Positions 1 through 11,529 of a DNA stretch of 64,000 nucleotides are shown one piece after another. Numbering within the stretch: position 1 is the first letter of the stretch; every line of letters begins with the position of its first letter. The translations under genes were made by a program, and so were the position numbers. The DNA lies in the NCBI GenBank assembly GCA_021397845.1, contig CM038048.1, forward strand, positions 31,990,727-32,054,726, written 5' to 3'. Origin of the DNA: Areca catechu. Lineage: Eukaryota > Streptophyta > Magnoliopsida > Arecales > Arecaceae. Under the pieces are notes generated by a model. It saw nothing but the letters and a program-made list of their open reading frames with translations, did not search any database and had not been told where the DNA came from.

Positions 1-1
1 G

Positions 2-516
2 CAGAGGCAGGCTATGGAGGAGAAGCTTGCCCAAAGCGATGCCTTAGTTCAGAGCTTGAAAGTAGATATACAAAAAATTCAATTGAAGAACTCTGAACAG
101 GAGGTGAGACTTAAAAACAGAAAGAACAAAGTTCGGTCTTTGGAAGCTTTACTTAAAGGAGCTCGTCAGAAATTCGAAGAGGCTACCAAAAAGATCGAAG
201 AAGCCGCCGAAGAGATTTGATCTTTGAAAGATCAGCTGAAGAGGGCAGTAGAGGATTATAAAGCATCTTCGGCTTTTAAAATGAGATGGTGGAAGCAGGA
301 ACCTACAGCTATAAAGGAGGCTTTAATGATGGGGTGAAGGAAGTGCAAAGCCTTTACCCATATTTGGACATTTTGGGGATTCAACTGTTCGATCCTGAAA
401 GTCCAAATGAGCCTGAATCACAAGAGGATTCCGAAGCTCCATTGATAGCTGAAGAAATGGCCAATCCAACTGAACCTACTCCAATCGAAAACACTCCAGC
501 AATGGAGAACTTGTAA
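2..516 (+). pseudogene. TatA antisense gene, 3' end (coiled-coil tail)
   Basis: This is the C-terminal part of the antisense gene of TatA; its 5' part is off the window. Residues 14-216 form a strongly charged heptad-rich coiled coil (repeated KK/EE/L spacing, ending EEATKKIEEAAEEI). A TGA at about 218 and a one-base frame change near 285 interrupt it. The rest, 286-516, starts at VEAGTYSYKGGFNDGVKEVQ and ends in an acidic, proline-rich tail. The YKGGF segment aligns by eye with SFYKGF in the TatB and TatC antisense genes, which fixes its identity. It runs opposite to the gag-pol of TatA. Function unknown; the family core (PF04195-like) is outside the window here. Confidence 0.75.
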
Positions 517-600
517 CATTTTCCTTTTATTTATTTTTTTTATTAAGAAAGTGTAAAAAATCTTATCAATGAAAATCCTTTCCAATGAGAAATTTCCTAC
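517..600 (+). terminator. Putative 3' UTR / poly(A) region of TatA antisense gene
   Basis: Just after the stop codon comes a T-rich stretch and then AATGAAAA at 568-575. AATGAAA is also found at a similar place after the TatB (7066-7072) and TatC (50565-50571) antisense genes, which suggests a plant near-upstream poly(A) element. Signal by position and similarity only. Confidence 0.4.
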
Positions 601-639
601 GAATGTGTACGTGAATGGATGAGAATTTTTTCAAGTGCA

Positions 640-1130
640 GGGTCTTCGGATAATTAAGAACTCTTAAACATATAAAATGATACTAAGTCTTCAGACTTAG
701 AACAATTCCATAATAAGAGAATGCCAAGTTTCCTCATAATAAAGTTGACTTTGGACTGGTAAATATACCAAGTCTTCGGACTTAGAAATAATTTCATATA
801 ATTGAAAAGAACTCCGAATTCCCAGATAAGAGCCAAGTCTTCGGATTTGAAAATTCACTAAGTTTTCAGACCTTGGAGAATTCTGGATAATTAAGTCAAG
901 AAGGAATCTCATAGATGTTCCAAGTCTTTGGACTTAAGAAAATTCCAGATAATTAAGTTGAGAAGGAATCTCATAGATAATTCCAAGTCTTTGGACTTAA
1001 AAAAATTCTAGATAATTAAATTGAGAAGGAATCTCATAGATAATTCCAAGCCTTCAGACTTGAAAAAATTCCAGATAACTAAATTCTCCTAAATGAGAAT
1101 ACCAAGTCTTCGGACTTGAGAATAAAATAG
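640..1130. repeat. TatA 3' region tandem array 1 (about 60-65 bp units)
   Basis: Degenerate tandem units share the cores AAGTCTTCGGACTT and GGAATCTCATAGATAATTCC. The GGAATCTC motif recurs at 903, 965 and 1028, a spacing of 62-63 bases; outer copies are more diverged. The array lies between the antisense gene and the integrase end, where Tat elements are known to carry hypervariable tandem repeats. No coding function is visible. Confidence 0.8.
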
Positions 1131-1149
1131 ACCATATAGGTCATTTACC

Positions 1150-1520
1150 TTTTGATCAAGAATTAAGATAGGCTGATCGAGCCTACCTCGGCATTTCATA
1201 GAGTAGATCATGAAGATCATTCTCATGCCTTTTTTGGGATATCTTTTAGGGATATCATTAAGATAGGCTGATCATACCCACCTCGGCGCTTCGTGAGGTA
1301 GATCACGGAGATCATCCTCATGCCTTTTTGATTAAGATGGACTGGTTAAGCCCAACTCAGCACTTCATGAGATAGATCACGGAGATCATCCTCATACCTT
1401 TAAGAAAAGAAAAATAAGATAGGCTGGTTAGGGTTACATTGGCATTTCATGGGATAGATCATGGAGATCATCCTTATGCCTTTTCAAAAATAGAATTAAG
1501 ATAGGATAGTTAAATCTATC
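1150..1520. repeat. TatA 3' region tandem array 2 (about 75-95 bp units)
   Basis: Four degenerate copies of a unit built on AGATAGGCTGATC, CCTCGGCATTTCAT and AGATCACGGAGATCATCCTC. The AGATCA cores are at about 1205, 1300, 1374 and 1455. It directly follows array 1 but has unrelated units, so two separate amplifications lie side by side. Confidence 0.75.
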
Positions 1521-1534
1521 TTGATGACCTTGAA

Positions 1535-2769
1535 TAAAACCTTTTTTGATAATACTTGTGGAGGTTTTGTATATTCCAAGGTCGAGGTAATAGAATACCC
1601 TCTAAGGTTTCCAACTGGTAAGTTTCAGGTCGAATAACCTCTTTGATCCAGTATGGTCCTTCCCATTTAGGAGAGAGTTTACCCTGTTCAGTTAGTTTGG
1701 ATACTTCAGACTTTCACAGAACTAGATCTTTAGGATGAAAGGTCCATTCTTTTACATGAGAGTTGTAGTATCTTTCCATTTTCTGCTGACACGCAACCAT
1801 TTTCAATTGTTCCTGAAGTCATGTACCTTGTAGTAAATCCAGGTCAACCCTTCGGCGTTCAGAGTTTTCGGGCTCTCCGTAGTGATCAATCTGTAGAGAT
1901 TGCAAAGAGACCTCTATAGGAAAGACTGCTTCAGTTCTATAAAATAGATGAAATGGAGATTCACTAGTAGCTATTCTGGGAGTAGTTCGATATGCACAAA
2001 GAACTGAGTTTAACTCATCGGCCCATAACCCTTTAGCATCATTTAATATGGTTTTAAGACCATGAAGAATAGTCCTGTTTATCACTTCAGCTTCTTCATT
2101 ACATTGAGGATGTGCCACTGAAGTGAGTTTGTGAAGAATGTGATACTGGGCGCAGAAGTCTTTGAATTTTGGGTTATCAAACTATCTTTTGTTGTTAGTT
2201 ATTATAGAATAAGGAATTCCAAAATGAAAAATGATGAAGTTTCTCACGAAATTTTTAACTTTTGCTTTAGTAATCTATGCCAATGCTTCGGCTTCGACCC
2301 ATTTTGTAAAGTAATCAATAGCTACTATAAGAAATTTTCGCTGCCCAGAAGCTGGAGGGAATGGACCAAGAATGTCCATTCCCCATTATGCAAAAGGTCA
2401 GGGCGCTGTTAACAGAGTTAACTGATTTGCAGGTCGCCTTTGTATATTGGCGTATCTTTGACAATGATCACATCTTTGGACAAATTTTGCAGAATCCTTC
2501 TGGATAGTTGGCCAATAATAACCTTGATGGATTATTTTATATGCCAAGGATCTGCTCCCCAGATGATCTCCATATATCCCTTCATGCACTTCCCTGAGTG
2601 CATAATCTGCATCGGATGGACCCAAACATTTCAGTAAAGGCTGTGTGAAGGACCTCTTATATAATGTTTCATCCAAGATCACATATTGAGAGGCCATCCG
2701 ACGAAGTCGTTTAGCTTCGAGCTTGTCTTCGGGCAAAGTTCCCTCTTTTAGGAACTTGAGAATAGGATC
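1535..2769 (-). pseudogene. TatA integrase (C-terminal half of pol)
   Basis: Integrase that would insert the cDNA copy into the genome. Reading leftward from 2769: a linker after RNase H (LPEDKLEAKRLRRMASQYV), an HHCC zinc finger (His residues in VHEGIYGDH, Cys pair in RCDHCQ), the catalytic core with a GIPYSII segment and a late AHPQCNEEAEVINRT segment holding the active-site Glu, and a C-terminal domain ending LSPKWEGPY near 1640. A TAG in the core near 2283, further stops around 2120-2210 and a stop near 1815 break it. TatB inserted exactly at 2769/2770, separating it from RNase H at 21385. The plus-strand strip 2119-2397 belongs to this core. Confidence 0.88.
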
Positions 2770-3935
2770 TGTTGCCACCAAGATCGTCGTGGCCCGTAGC
2801 TTCTGGTGCTGTCGGATCGCTTGCCTTCTTCCAGGGAGCTCCTTATCCCTTGAGACCTGCAAGAAATAATCGTTAGAGACCCGAGCTGGGGATCCCGGCG
2901 AGGGTGCTCCAATGATCAAGTCAGTGACGATCCAGGGGAACAGGACCTCCTGGTTGAGCCCCTTTTGATGGGCTCCATGCTAGGAGGAGTTAGTGTGGTG
3001 TAACTGGAGACAAGTATGAATTGGGAGAGTCTTTGGCCAAGTTAAAGAGATCCTCATCTGTGGCCTTTTCTCTCTTCTCATTTTCTGCTAGTGATCTTGC
3101 CTTGTTTTGCTTACCCTCAATGGCCTCTTTTTAATTGAACCTGTTTCGGGATACTCTCCCCTCCCCGCCGGAGTGTGCGGTGAGGTACCGTGCCATGGAT
3201 GGAACATCTCTTCTGACATTCGATGGGGGAAGTCTCCGTGCATTCTGACATTCTCTCTGGTCATCCCATTCTTGGAAACTTGGCAGTGCCTCGATCGGGG
3301 GACTGCCACCCTTGAGATTTGTGCCTTCTGGCTGCCCCCTCACTTCTGGCCGTATGGACGGTTTGTGGAGGGCATGGCACCTTGATCAGGGAGCTTTCTT
3401 CTCTTCTAGCATGTGTGGCAGCAGCAGAGAGTTAATGCGGTATGGGGGCCACTGCCTTGCGGCCCTCGGGAGGCCCGCTGTCATTTTTGGATGGGAAATG
3501 CTACTTCCTTGGCGACTGGTGCCTTGGCCGAGGTGGTCGCCGAGCTGGACCACGGAACATGGCTTCGCCGGGCTCAACTTCGGTCCATGAGACATGGCGT
3601 CGGGAGGCCTGGCTTGGTCGAAGTGGATAGCACGTGGCCCCGGGTTGGAGGGCTCGACCTCAGAGGTGCCCCACGCATCGGAGGGCTGAGTTCGACCTCG
3701 GACCACGGAGCTCAACTTCGAGGGGGTTGACTTGGGAGATTGTTCAGCCCAGGCCTGAGCGGTTCGACCTCCCAGGATCCAACCTGCGAAGGGCGGCGCC
3801 CGACCTCGTTGGGCGGTCTCGGCTACCTAAGAGGGCTCGGCCCGGAGCACGAGCCTGGGAGGCAGCATCCACCGTGGCGGCATACTCCAACCTGGCAACT
3901 AGTAGGTATTCCACGTCAGCGATCCTGCCACATCA
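2770..3935 (-). repeat. TatB 3' LTR
   Basis: Starts TGTTGCCACCAAGATC and ends CGATCCTGCCACATCA. It matches 17787-18501 and 20947-21379 along its length, and its start and end resemble the TatC LTR. 1166 bp against about 1148 bp for the other copy once the solo LTR is removed. It contains diverged GC-rich repeats around 3540-3850 (cores GGGCTCGACCTC and GAGGGCTGAGTTCGACC). Open frames inside it are not genes. Confidence 0.93.
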
Positions 3936-3955
3936 TTTGCCCCCCACTCCCGAGG
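3936..3955 (-). other. TatB polypurine tract
   Basis: On the minus strand this reads a purine-rich run with GGAGTGGGGGGCAAA directly before the 3' LTR. TatC has GGAGTAGGGGGCAAA in the same place. This is the usual primer for plus-strand DNA synthesis and fixes the element as minus strand. Confidence 0.8.
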
Positions 3956-4437
3956 CTAGCTAGAACATGGCATTCGGGGCGAAGGGAGTAATTGTGGTGC
4001 TGACATGGAAAGGTGAGGAACTGGCACAATGATGCCCACGATCGGTGGCACTTCGAGAGGCAGTCCCTGGAGCCAGTGTAGAGGTGCCACATGGCCACAT
4101 CCGAGGATCAGTTATTGCGGGCATGGAATTCTGAACGGCCGCAGTCGAAACCAGGCACCTGCCTCTTTGATTGATGACACGTGGCGGGCATCCAACAGTG
4201 GGGCACCCGTAACAGTACGGTTGGGCGCCTGTCAGTTCAAAGAGAAAGGTAGTCTTCTCAAAACTTATCTTTTTTCAAATCTCTCACGCTCAAAGTCGTG
4301 CTGAAGCTTTTCTTCCAACTTCTTCTCCCGGTGGTTTCTGTTTCTCCAGTCCTTTAGTAGGTTAGTCTCCTTTCCCTCCTGTCGGTCGAGTAGGGATCCT
4401 TCTAGGTCTTCCTCCACCTCCTTCTCTTTCCTTCACC
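3956..4437 (+). promoter_or_regulatory. Leader/promoter candidate of TatB antisense gene
   Basis: About 500 bases between the 3' LTR and the antisense ATG, holding no gene of its own. Blocks here match the equivalent 47469-48002 stretch of TatC, for example GGGAGTAATT, GGTGCTGACATG and GCCACATGGCCAC. The last 150 bases are pyrimidine-rich, like a plant 5' UTR. I see no convincing TATA box. Conservation beside a gene read away from the LTR makes a promoter or leader likely, but this is inference. Confidence 0.4.
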
Positions 4438-6897
4438 ATGTCTCGTTTCAGTCCAGATTTTCGTCCTTCTTGCCAAGCCGAGGATGGGCCTTCTAGGCCG
4501 AAAACTCCTTCTGATGAGGAAAGGGAGGCGGCACGGTATGAGTTTAGTTGGAGGCATCCTGTTCCAGGTCCCGTAGCGATTAGGGAACCCGAGTCCGTTC
4601 CTCCACCTCTCTTGTCTCTCCCCCTGCTCCTATGCCTGAACCCTCTTGGTTGTCAGCTCCTGGGGGGATCGCCTCGGTGATCGCCGTTGTGGAGCTCGCA
4701 ACCATCCAAGATGATTACGGCATCCCGGATTCCATCCAACTCTTGGTCCCTCGTCTGGGGGAATGAGTCATCTCTAGCGACCCCAATAGGATTGCTTTCT
4801 ATGATGAGACATTTGCTGGGGGTCTCTGATTTCCTCTCCACCCGTTTTTCCTCTCCGTCTTGACAAACTATCATCTCGTTCCTACCTAGCTTATCCCAAA
4901 AGCCATCAGGATGATTTTTTGCTTCATCGTCCTGTGTCACTTCCACAGGATTGTTGCCTGTTTTTTCTTGTTCAGGGCCTTTTTCACCCTGAATCGCCAC
5001 CCCTTTGAGGAGGGGTGGTGGTCTCTTTCCTCCCATCCGAGGGGTATGAAGTTCGAGCTACCCTCTTCCATCAAGGGGTGGAAGAGCAGGTACCTTTTCA
5101 TCTCGGTTAAGGGTGTTGACTGGGTCTGGAGCGACTTAGACCGATCCCCTAATCGGAATTCCTCGGTCGAGTCTGCCAACCTCGAGCTGTACGAGCAACT
5201 TTGCTCCACCGAAATCCCTTCACTGGAGGTATTACTATTGGAGCAGAATTTTTGCGAGGCCGGGGTTGGCTCGACACGGCAGTCGGGTGAGTTCGGGTCG
5301 ACCTCCATTTTTCTCTCTCTTTTTTTTTGAGGTAGGTGATTGACGATGTCTTATCTGGTGTAGACATGAAGTTCTCAATGGACGAGCTACTTTCCTTCAC
5401 CGAGGAACGTGGCCAAGCGAGGGAGGCTGGCAAGCTCACCCCAAAGAGGGCCCACACGGATGATGACGCAAGTCCGGTGCCGAGCATGCCAGTGGTGCTA
5501 GTTGCCTAGCGGAGGTGGAAGAGGGCCGTGAAGGCCGCCGTGGAGCCTTCGAGGAGGCATGACCCGGTCCTGGCTCCCGAGCCTGAGGTGGTGGGCCGAG
5601 CCTGGTCGGTCGCTGCCACAGCTATGGCGACAACCACTCTGGAGGTCATTGAGGTCGAAGAGGATGAGGAGCCAGGAGGCACGAGGTCGGTGGTAGCGAC
5701 ACAGTCTGAGGTAGCACCGAGCTCGCAGCCCGACCCGGTAGCTTCCCCTGTCGAGGACGAGTCCCCGTCGGCCGCGAGGTAGAAGGACAGGGACTACCAT
5801 TGGGTCCCTTTCAAATTGGGGCCCAATGTCTCGCTGATGAAGGATCCGCCCCTCGCTGAGAAGATGATGGACTTCTCCGTTCAATCCTGCGATCGGCAGG
5901 AGGGGAGTGGCAGGCTTATCGGCGACGTTATTGGTGCATCCTTCTCCAACCTGTACACGGTAAATCTCCCTTTGCTCTGTCCCAATCTTTCTTTTTACAT
6001 CTATGGTCGGTGTGGCTAACATGTCTTCCATCGTAGCAAGGTAGGGAGCTCATCCTAATCCGGGATTTTTTCCGTAACTGGGCTAGGAAGGATAGAGAGC
6101 GGAAGGCAGAGCAAGAGTCCCAAATGGCCGAGCTCAGGCAGAAGAATGATGGGGCTTGGGAGGCCAACCTGAAGGTCAAGAGCCTCACAGGCAAGGTCGC
6201 CAACGCCAAGCGGGCCAGAAGGGAGCTCCAGGATGAGCTCGACTTGAAGAGGACTCTGCTGAAGGAGCTCCATGCTGAGTCGGAGGTAGCCAAGGAGCGG
6301 GCTGCTTTAGCCGAGAGGAAGATCGCGGCCGCTGAGCAAATGGCCGCAGATGTAGAGGTGAAGGCTTTCACCACCGTGAGCTCAGCCGAGGCAGCCAAGA
6401 GGGGGACGGCTAAGGCTTCCCGTCGGGCAGAAGCCGCAAGGAAGGAGGCAGTCGAGGCCACCTGACAGGCTGCAGAAGTGGAGCAAAGGATCCTGGAGGC
6501 AACTTGCAGAGCCGAGACCCTCGAAAAGGGAGCGGCTGATGCGATGGCCGCATTTAAGGCCACCCCAGAGTACCTGCATGACTTCAAGTAGGCGGCGACG
6601 GACTCCTTCTACAAGGGGTTCGCGTATTGCCGCACCCAATTGCGTTGCATTCTCTCGAAGGAGAAGTTGGCCACCCTCCGACTTCCAGGCTCCAAGAGTT
6701 CCAAGGCCTCGACTCCGACATCGACGACAGTGAGGGAGAAGGTGGCTGTCATGGAGTCGGTCATGCAAGCACCGTCAGTTGAGCCGACCCCACCGACCAT
6801 GGTGGTCGAGCCAGCTCAGCATGTGGCAGCGGTCGAGCGGGCTCCAGCAGCGGTAGGATCCAAACCAACACCGTCTGTGGTGATGACCGTGGAGTAG
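4438..6897 (+). pseudogene. TatB antisense gene: gypsy-type Transposase_28-like protein, three exons
   Basis: Runs opposite to gag-pol. Start ATG 4438 (MSRFSPDFRPS). Proposed exons: 4438-5286, 5364-5959, 6037-6897. Intron 1 (5287-5363) begins GTGAGTT and ends GTGTAG, phase 1; intron 2 (5960-6036) begins GTAAAT and ends ATCGTAG, phase 0; the frame joins across both. Exon 1 carries the domain I recognise as PF04195-like: FPLHPFFLSVL, IVLCHFHRIVA, then SSIKGWKSRYLF and GVDWVWSD. Exon 2 is acidic and low-complexity, ending MMDFSVQSCDRQ. Exon 3 is a long coiled coil and then DSFYKGFAY. Defects: a frame change near 4600, stops at about 4765, 4830, 4890, 5508 and 5780, TGA 6463, TAG 6589. Function unknown. 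Confidence 0.75.
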
Positions 6898-7095
6898 GCT
6901 CCGAGCACAGAGGTGGAGGAGAGTAGGGTGTCAGTTGGTCATCGTCAGGGGAAGGTGCCGGTGGAGTAGAGTAGGAGTCTTGTAATTTTCCTTTTCTTAT
7001 TGTTGACTCGAGCCGACCGGCATGTCGAGGGCTCGAGCACACTTGTACATGAACATATCTTTTTAAATGAAATAGAGTTTTTCATTTATCAATGC
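6898..7095 (+). terminator. Putative 3' UTR and poly(A) region of TatB antisense gene
   Basis: After the TAG at 6895 the sequence matches the region after the TatC gene in scattered blocks: TTGTAATTTTCC, CCGGCATGT, ACACTTGTA and AATGAAA at 7066-7072 followed by a GAG-TTTTT run. Shared spacing in two elements supports a 3'-end signal. No transcript evidence. Confidence 0.45.
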
Positions 7096-7239
7096 TTGAG
7101 TGTCCTTCTCCCCTCCCCCTTCTCCTCTTTCTACCTTATTCTTCTTTTTTGTGTTTTGCATGTGGATGAGTTAGAAAGGGAGGACTCCTTTCCACTTGAG
7201 AGTTGGGCTTTAAGCTCAAGTATGGAAGTCTTCGTTGGT
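7096..7239. other. TatB spacer, no gene seen
   Basis: Pyrimidine-rich sequence grading into the first degenerate copy of the 85-bp repeat. Nothing else recognised. Confidence 0.5.
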
Positions 7240-8215
7240 TCGAAGTCATTGGTGGCCCGGGGGCTCGGCTCTAAGCTTGATGGCCTGAGAGCTCGACCCA
7301 TGGCTTTGACATCTTGGAGTTGGACTCGAAGACCTGATGGCCAGAGGACTTGGCTCCGGGCTTGATGGCTTGAAAGCTTGGCTCAGGACTTGGATGTCTT
7401 GGAGCTGGGCTCGAAGACCTGATGAACGGAGGACTTGGCTCCGGGCTTGGTGGCCTAAGAGCTTGGCTCAGGGCTTGGATGTCTTGGAGCTGGGCTCGAA
7501 GACCTGATGGCCAGAGGACTTGGCTCCGGGCTTGATGGCCTGAGAGCTTGGCTCAGGGCTTGGATGTCTTGGAGCTGGGCTCGAAGACTTGATGGTCGAA
7601 GGATTGGCTCCGGGCTTGGTGGCCTAAGAGCTTGGCTTAGGGCTTGGATGTCTTGGAGCTGGGCTCGAAGACCTGATGGCCGGAGGACTTGGCTCCGGGC
7701 TTGATGGCCCGAGAGCTTGGCTCAGGGCTTGGATGTCTTGGAGCTAGGCTCGAAGACCTGATGACCGGAGGACTTGGCTCTGGGCTTGGTGGCCTGAGAG
7801 CTTGGCTCAGGGCTTGGATGTCTTGGAGCTGGGCTCGAAGACCTGATGGCCGGAGGACTTGGCTCCAGGCTTGATGGCCTGAGAGTTTGGCTCAGGGCTT
7901 GGACATCTTGGAGCTAGGCTCGATGACCTGATGACCGGAGGACTTGATTCCGGGCTTGATGGCTTGAGAGCTTGGCTCAGGGCTTAGATGTCTTGGAGCT
8001 GGGCTCGAAGACCTGATGCCCAGAGGACTTGGCTCCGGGCTTGGTGGCCTGAGAGCTTGGCCCAGGGCTTGGATGTCTTGAAGCTGAGCTCGAAGACCTG
8101 ATGGCCGGAGGACTTGGCTCTGGGCTTGATGGCCTGAGAGCTTGGCTCAGGGCTTGGATGTATTGGAGCTGGGCTCAAAGACCTGATGGCCGGAGGACTT
8201 GGCTCCGGGCTTGAT
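7240..8215. repeat. TatB 85-bp minisatellite (about 11 units)
   Basis: Head-to-tail units with the cores GGATGTCTTGGAGCTGGGCT, GACCTGATGGCCGGAGGACT and TGGCTCCGGGCTTGATGGCC. The GGATGTCTT core occurs at 7392, 7477, 7562, 7646, 7731, 7816, 7901, 7986, 8071 and 8156, so the period is 85 (once 84). As 85 is not divisible by 3, open frames over it are accidental. It occupies the slot between integrase and antisense gene, as in TatA and TatC. Confidence 0.95.
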
Positions 8216-8269
8216 GAGTCATTTGCATGGGAGAAAGCCTTTATTACTCTTTCAAAGGGGTCTTACATC

Positions 8270-9376
8270 ATTGGTAATATTTCCTCAGGTTACAGGCATT
8301 CCACGTCCGAGGGAATTTGGCACCGTCCGAGTCCTGGAGATAGTAGGCACCATGTGGGAGTGCCTCGATCACCTGTAGGGACCCTCCCAATTTGGTGAGA
8401 GTTTACCGCATTCTCGAGGTTGAGATGCCTCGGCTCGTCGTAGCACCAGGTCGCCAGGTCGGAAGTTCTTTGACCTCACCCGTGCGTTGTAGTACCGGGC
8501 CACTCGCTGTCGATATGCCACTATCCGGAGTCGAGCTTTGTCCCTCATCTCTTCCGAAAGGTCTAAATTGAGTAGAAGATGCGCCAAGTTTTGTGTCTCG
8601 TCGTATTGATGCACTCGCAATATGGGTACGTCGAGCTCGACCGGGATGATCGCTTCGGTGCCGAAGATGAGGTTGAAAGGTATTTCGCCCGTCGCCATTC
8701 TAGGCATTGTATGGTAGGCTCATAGGACACTTGGAAGCTCTTCTACCCATTTGCCTTTTGCCTGGTCCAGCTTGGTCTGGAGCCCCTAAAGGATGGTCCG
8801 GTTCATCACTTCTGCCTCCCCATTCATTTGGGGGTGATCCACCGAGGTGAACCGATGCAGGATGCCGTGCTCGGCACAGAACCCTTCAAATTCCCGGTTA
8901 TCAAACTGTCGCCCATTGTCGGTGATGATGCAGTTTGGGAGCTTGAAACGGTAGATGACTGATTTTCAGAAGAACTGGCGAACGTTGGCCTTGGTGAATT
9001 GTGCCAGCATCTTGGCTTCGACCTACTTGGTGAAGTAGTCGATCACCACCAGCAAGAAGTTCTGCTGTCCCGGCGCGGTGGGGAATGACCCCATGATGTC
9101 CATCCCCTACTCGGCAAAAGGCCAGGGGGATGAAAGCTGAGAAATCGGCATAGCCGGCTGGCACTGTATGTGGGAATGGTGTTGGCATTTGTCACACTTC
9201 CTGACGAAGGTGGCTACATCCTCCCTCATAGTCTCCTAGAAGTAGCCCTTACGAAGGGCTTTGTATGCTAGAGTCCTTCCTCCCATGTGGTTCCCACAAA
9301 GGCCTTCATGTATTTCCTGGAGCACGAAGGCCGCCTCTGCGGGTTTGAAACACTTCAGGAGTGGGTACGAGTGAGA
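8270..9376 (-). pseudogene. TatB integrase
   Basis: From right to left: HHCC finger (HEGLCGNH and KCDKCQ, near 9190-9320), catalytic core with the first Asp in GMDIMGSFP (about 9100), second Asp in ITDNGRQFDN (about 8920) and the Glu in the PQMNGEAEVMNRT segment (about 8820), then the C-terminal region GTEAIIPVELDVP and SPNWEGPYR (ends about 8395). The DDE residues are all present, but at least six TAG/TGA codons break the frame (for example near 9235, 9105, 9030, 8968, 8790 and 8720). Several look like CAG-to-TAG or TGG-to-TAG changes. Continuous upstream with aRNase H. Confidence 0.9.
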
Positions 9377-10440
9377 TCAGCGATAGAGCTGGCCTTCCAT
9401 TAGGACGAACCGGGAGGCCTTCTTCCTCACGAGGCCGGCCTCCCTGCGGTTATCCGGTAAAGTGCCATCCATGATGAACTTGACGTATTTGTCCATCCAG
9501 CTCGGCTCGGAGGTTACTTGCTGCACCTCCTCCGGGCTCTCATAGCTAGGATTTTCAAGGTACTCGATGTAGGTACATCCTAGCGATGAGTCTGGCAGGG
9601 TCGCGAGCCTCGACAGTGCATCCGCGCGAGCTTTCTCTCCACGAGGGATGTGGAAGATATGGAAGCGGCTGAAGCCTGCGATATTTGTGCGGATCTTCTC
9701 TAGGTACCTCATCATTTGGGGATCTTTGGCCTCATATTCTCCTGAGACTTGCCCAGCAACCAACTGGAAATCGGTAAAGACTTTCAAGCTATGCACGCCC
9801 AGCTCGCGGGATACTCTTAGGCCCACGAGGAGCACCTCATATTCCGCCTGGTTGTTTGTTGCGACGAACTTGAATCAGAGGGCGTACTCTGCCACAACTC
9901 TATCAGAATTGGCGAGGATAAGGCTCGCTCCGCTCCCGCCAGAATTGGAGGCGCCGTCCACGTGTAGGATCCAAGGGTCCTCCCATGGTCCAGGCTCAAT
10001 TTGGCCTTCCGGTGTCGTCTGTTCCGACTTCTCAGTGGGCCCTATGCATTCGACCACAAAGTTGGCCAGGACTTGGGCCTTTTGCGATGACCTCGGTAGA
10101 TAAGTAATATCGAACTCGCTCAGCGTCAGCGCCCACTTGGCCAACCTCCCGGAAGTCTCGAGGCAACTCAGTATGGTCCTTAGTGGCTGATCAGTCACAA
10201 CTGTAATAGGGTGCACTTGGAAATAGAGCCTGAGGTGCTTAGCAGACATTATTAGAGCAAAAATGAGTTTCTCGGAGCGAGTATACCTAATCTTTGCATC
10301 GTGGAGGATCTTGCTGGTGTAGTACACCGGCTTTTGGGACCCATTCACTTCTGTGCGGATGAGGACCGAGCTGACGGCTCTAGGGGTGACCGCCAGATAG
10401 AGCAGGAGTTCTTCCCCTCCTTCCGGTCAGGAGAGTAGAG
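9377..10440 (-). pseudogene. TatB RNase H and aRNase H-like domain
   Basis: Two RNase H-type modules lie in tandem. The first (about 10050-10440) has PVYYTSKIL, AEKLI-like RSEKLIFALI and TDQPLRTIL, the usual RT-linked RNase H. The second (about 9600-9990) has HVDGASNSGGSGASLIL, NNQAEYEVLLVGL and KVFTDFQLVAGQV, matching the extra archaeal-type RNase H known from Tat elements. It removes RNA from the RNA/DNA hybrid and processes primers. One TGA near 9873 breaks an otherwise open frame of about 320 codons. The linker into integrase carries ARADALSRLA and LPDNRREAGLVRKKASRF, the same order as in TatA. Confidence 0.92.
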
Positions 10441-11529
10441 GGGGAGAAGCCAGGAATTCTTTTAGCTCCTCGAAGGCCATCTTGAACTCCTCCATCCAGA
10501 TGAAGTCGTGCATCTTGCATAGCACCTTGAAGAAGGGGAGACAGCGATCAGCTGATCTCGAAATGAACTGGCTCAAGGCTGCAATCTGCCCCATCAGGTG
10601 CTGGACCTGTTTCTTAGATGTAGGGTGGTCCATGTCGATGATCGCCTGGACCTCCGGATTAGCTTCGATGCCTCTCTAAGTGACCATAAAGCAGAGGAAC
10701 CTCCCGACCGCTACCCCAAAGGTGCACTTCACCAGGTTGAGCTTCATCTGGTATTTTCAAAGGTTATGAAATGCTTCGGCGAGGTCGGCAACATGGTCGG
10801 AGTCCGGCTTGCTCATGACCAGCATGTCGTCCATGTATACCTGCATGTTTTTGCCAATTTGGTCTTTAAAGACCCTGTTGACCAAGCGCTGGTATGTGGC
10901 CCCGGCATTCTTTAGTCCGAAGGGCATCATTATATAGTAGTACGTTCCTTGGTCGGTGATGAAGGCGGTGTGTTCCTCATCCTACGGGTGCATCCGTATT
11001 TGGTTGTACCCAGAAAATGCATCCATGAATGAGAGCAGGCGGTGCCCCGAGGTGGCATCCACTAGCTGGTCAATTTTCGGCGGGGAGAAGCTATCCTTTG
11101 GGCAGGCCTTATTGAGGTTAGTGTAATCAACACAGATCCTCCACTTGCCGTTGTTTTTCTTGACCATCACCACATTCGCCAGCAAGCTCATATACCGCAC
11201 CTCATGAATGAAACCAGTGGCGAGGAGCTTATTTACCTCCTCGTTGATGGCCGTCTACCTCTTCAGGATGAAACTCCTCCTTTTTTGTCGAACTAGCCAG
11301 TACTTCGGATCGATGCTCAATTTATGGGTGATGATGTCAGGGGGGATGCCTGGCATATCCGCTGCTGTCTAGGCAAACACATCCGCGTTCGCCCGTGGGA
11401 ATTCTAGCAAGTGGGCCCTCTCCTCGTCGGGCAGCTGGGCCCCGATTTGCAACGTCTTCGCTTGGTCGGCCCCGAGAGGGTAAGACAGCAGGTGCTCGAT
11501 CGGACAGCCCCTGGGATCCTAAGCCCTTT
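10430..11529 (-). pseudogene. TatB reverse transcriptase
   Basis: Copies the element RNA into DNA. Visible from right to left: protease-RT linker with DMPGIPPDIITHKL (about 11340), RT start EVNKLLATGFIHEV and VVMVKKNNGKWRICVDYTNL (11100-11220), SFMDAFSGYNQI (about 11010), the catalytic YMDD box at 10827-10838 and the connection SKKQVQHLMGQIAALSQFIS. In-frame stops are seen near 11373 and 11255 and around 10680-10980. The solo LTR at 11530-13129 splits it from protease; removing the insert and one CCTTT copy restores the order DLDQR then DP...IEHLLSYPLG. Confidence 0.9.

Noticed and set aside
4560..4660. An additional small intron to explain the antisense gene frame change (GT near 4597, AG at 4656; TatC GT 48177, AG 48233 or 48217)
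   Set aside because: The first choices give the wrong phase and the phase-correct one is 41 bases, below the usual plant minimum.
7507..8178. Frames over the 85-bp array
   Set aside because: The unit length is not a multiple of 3 and the translation is low-complexity; explained by the minisatellite.
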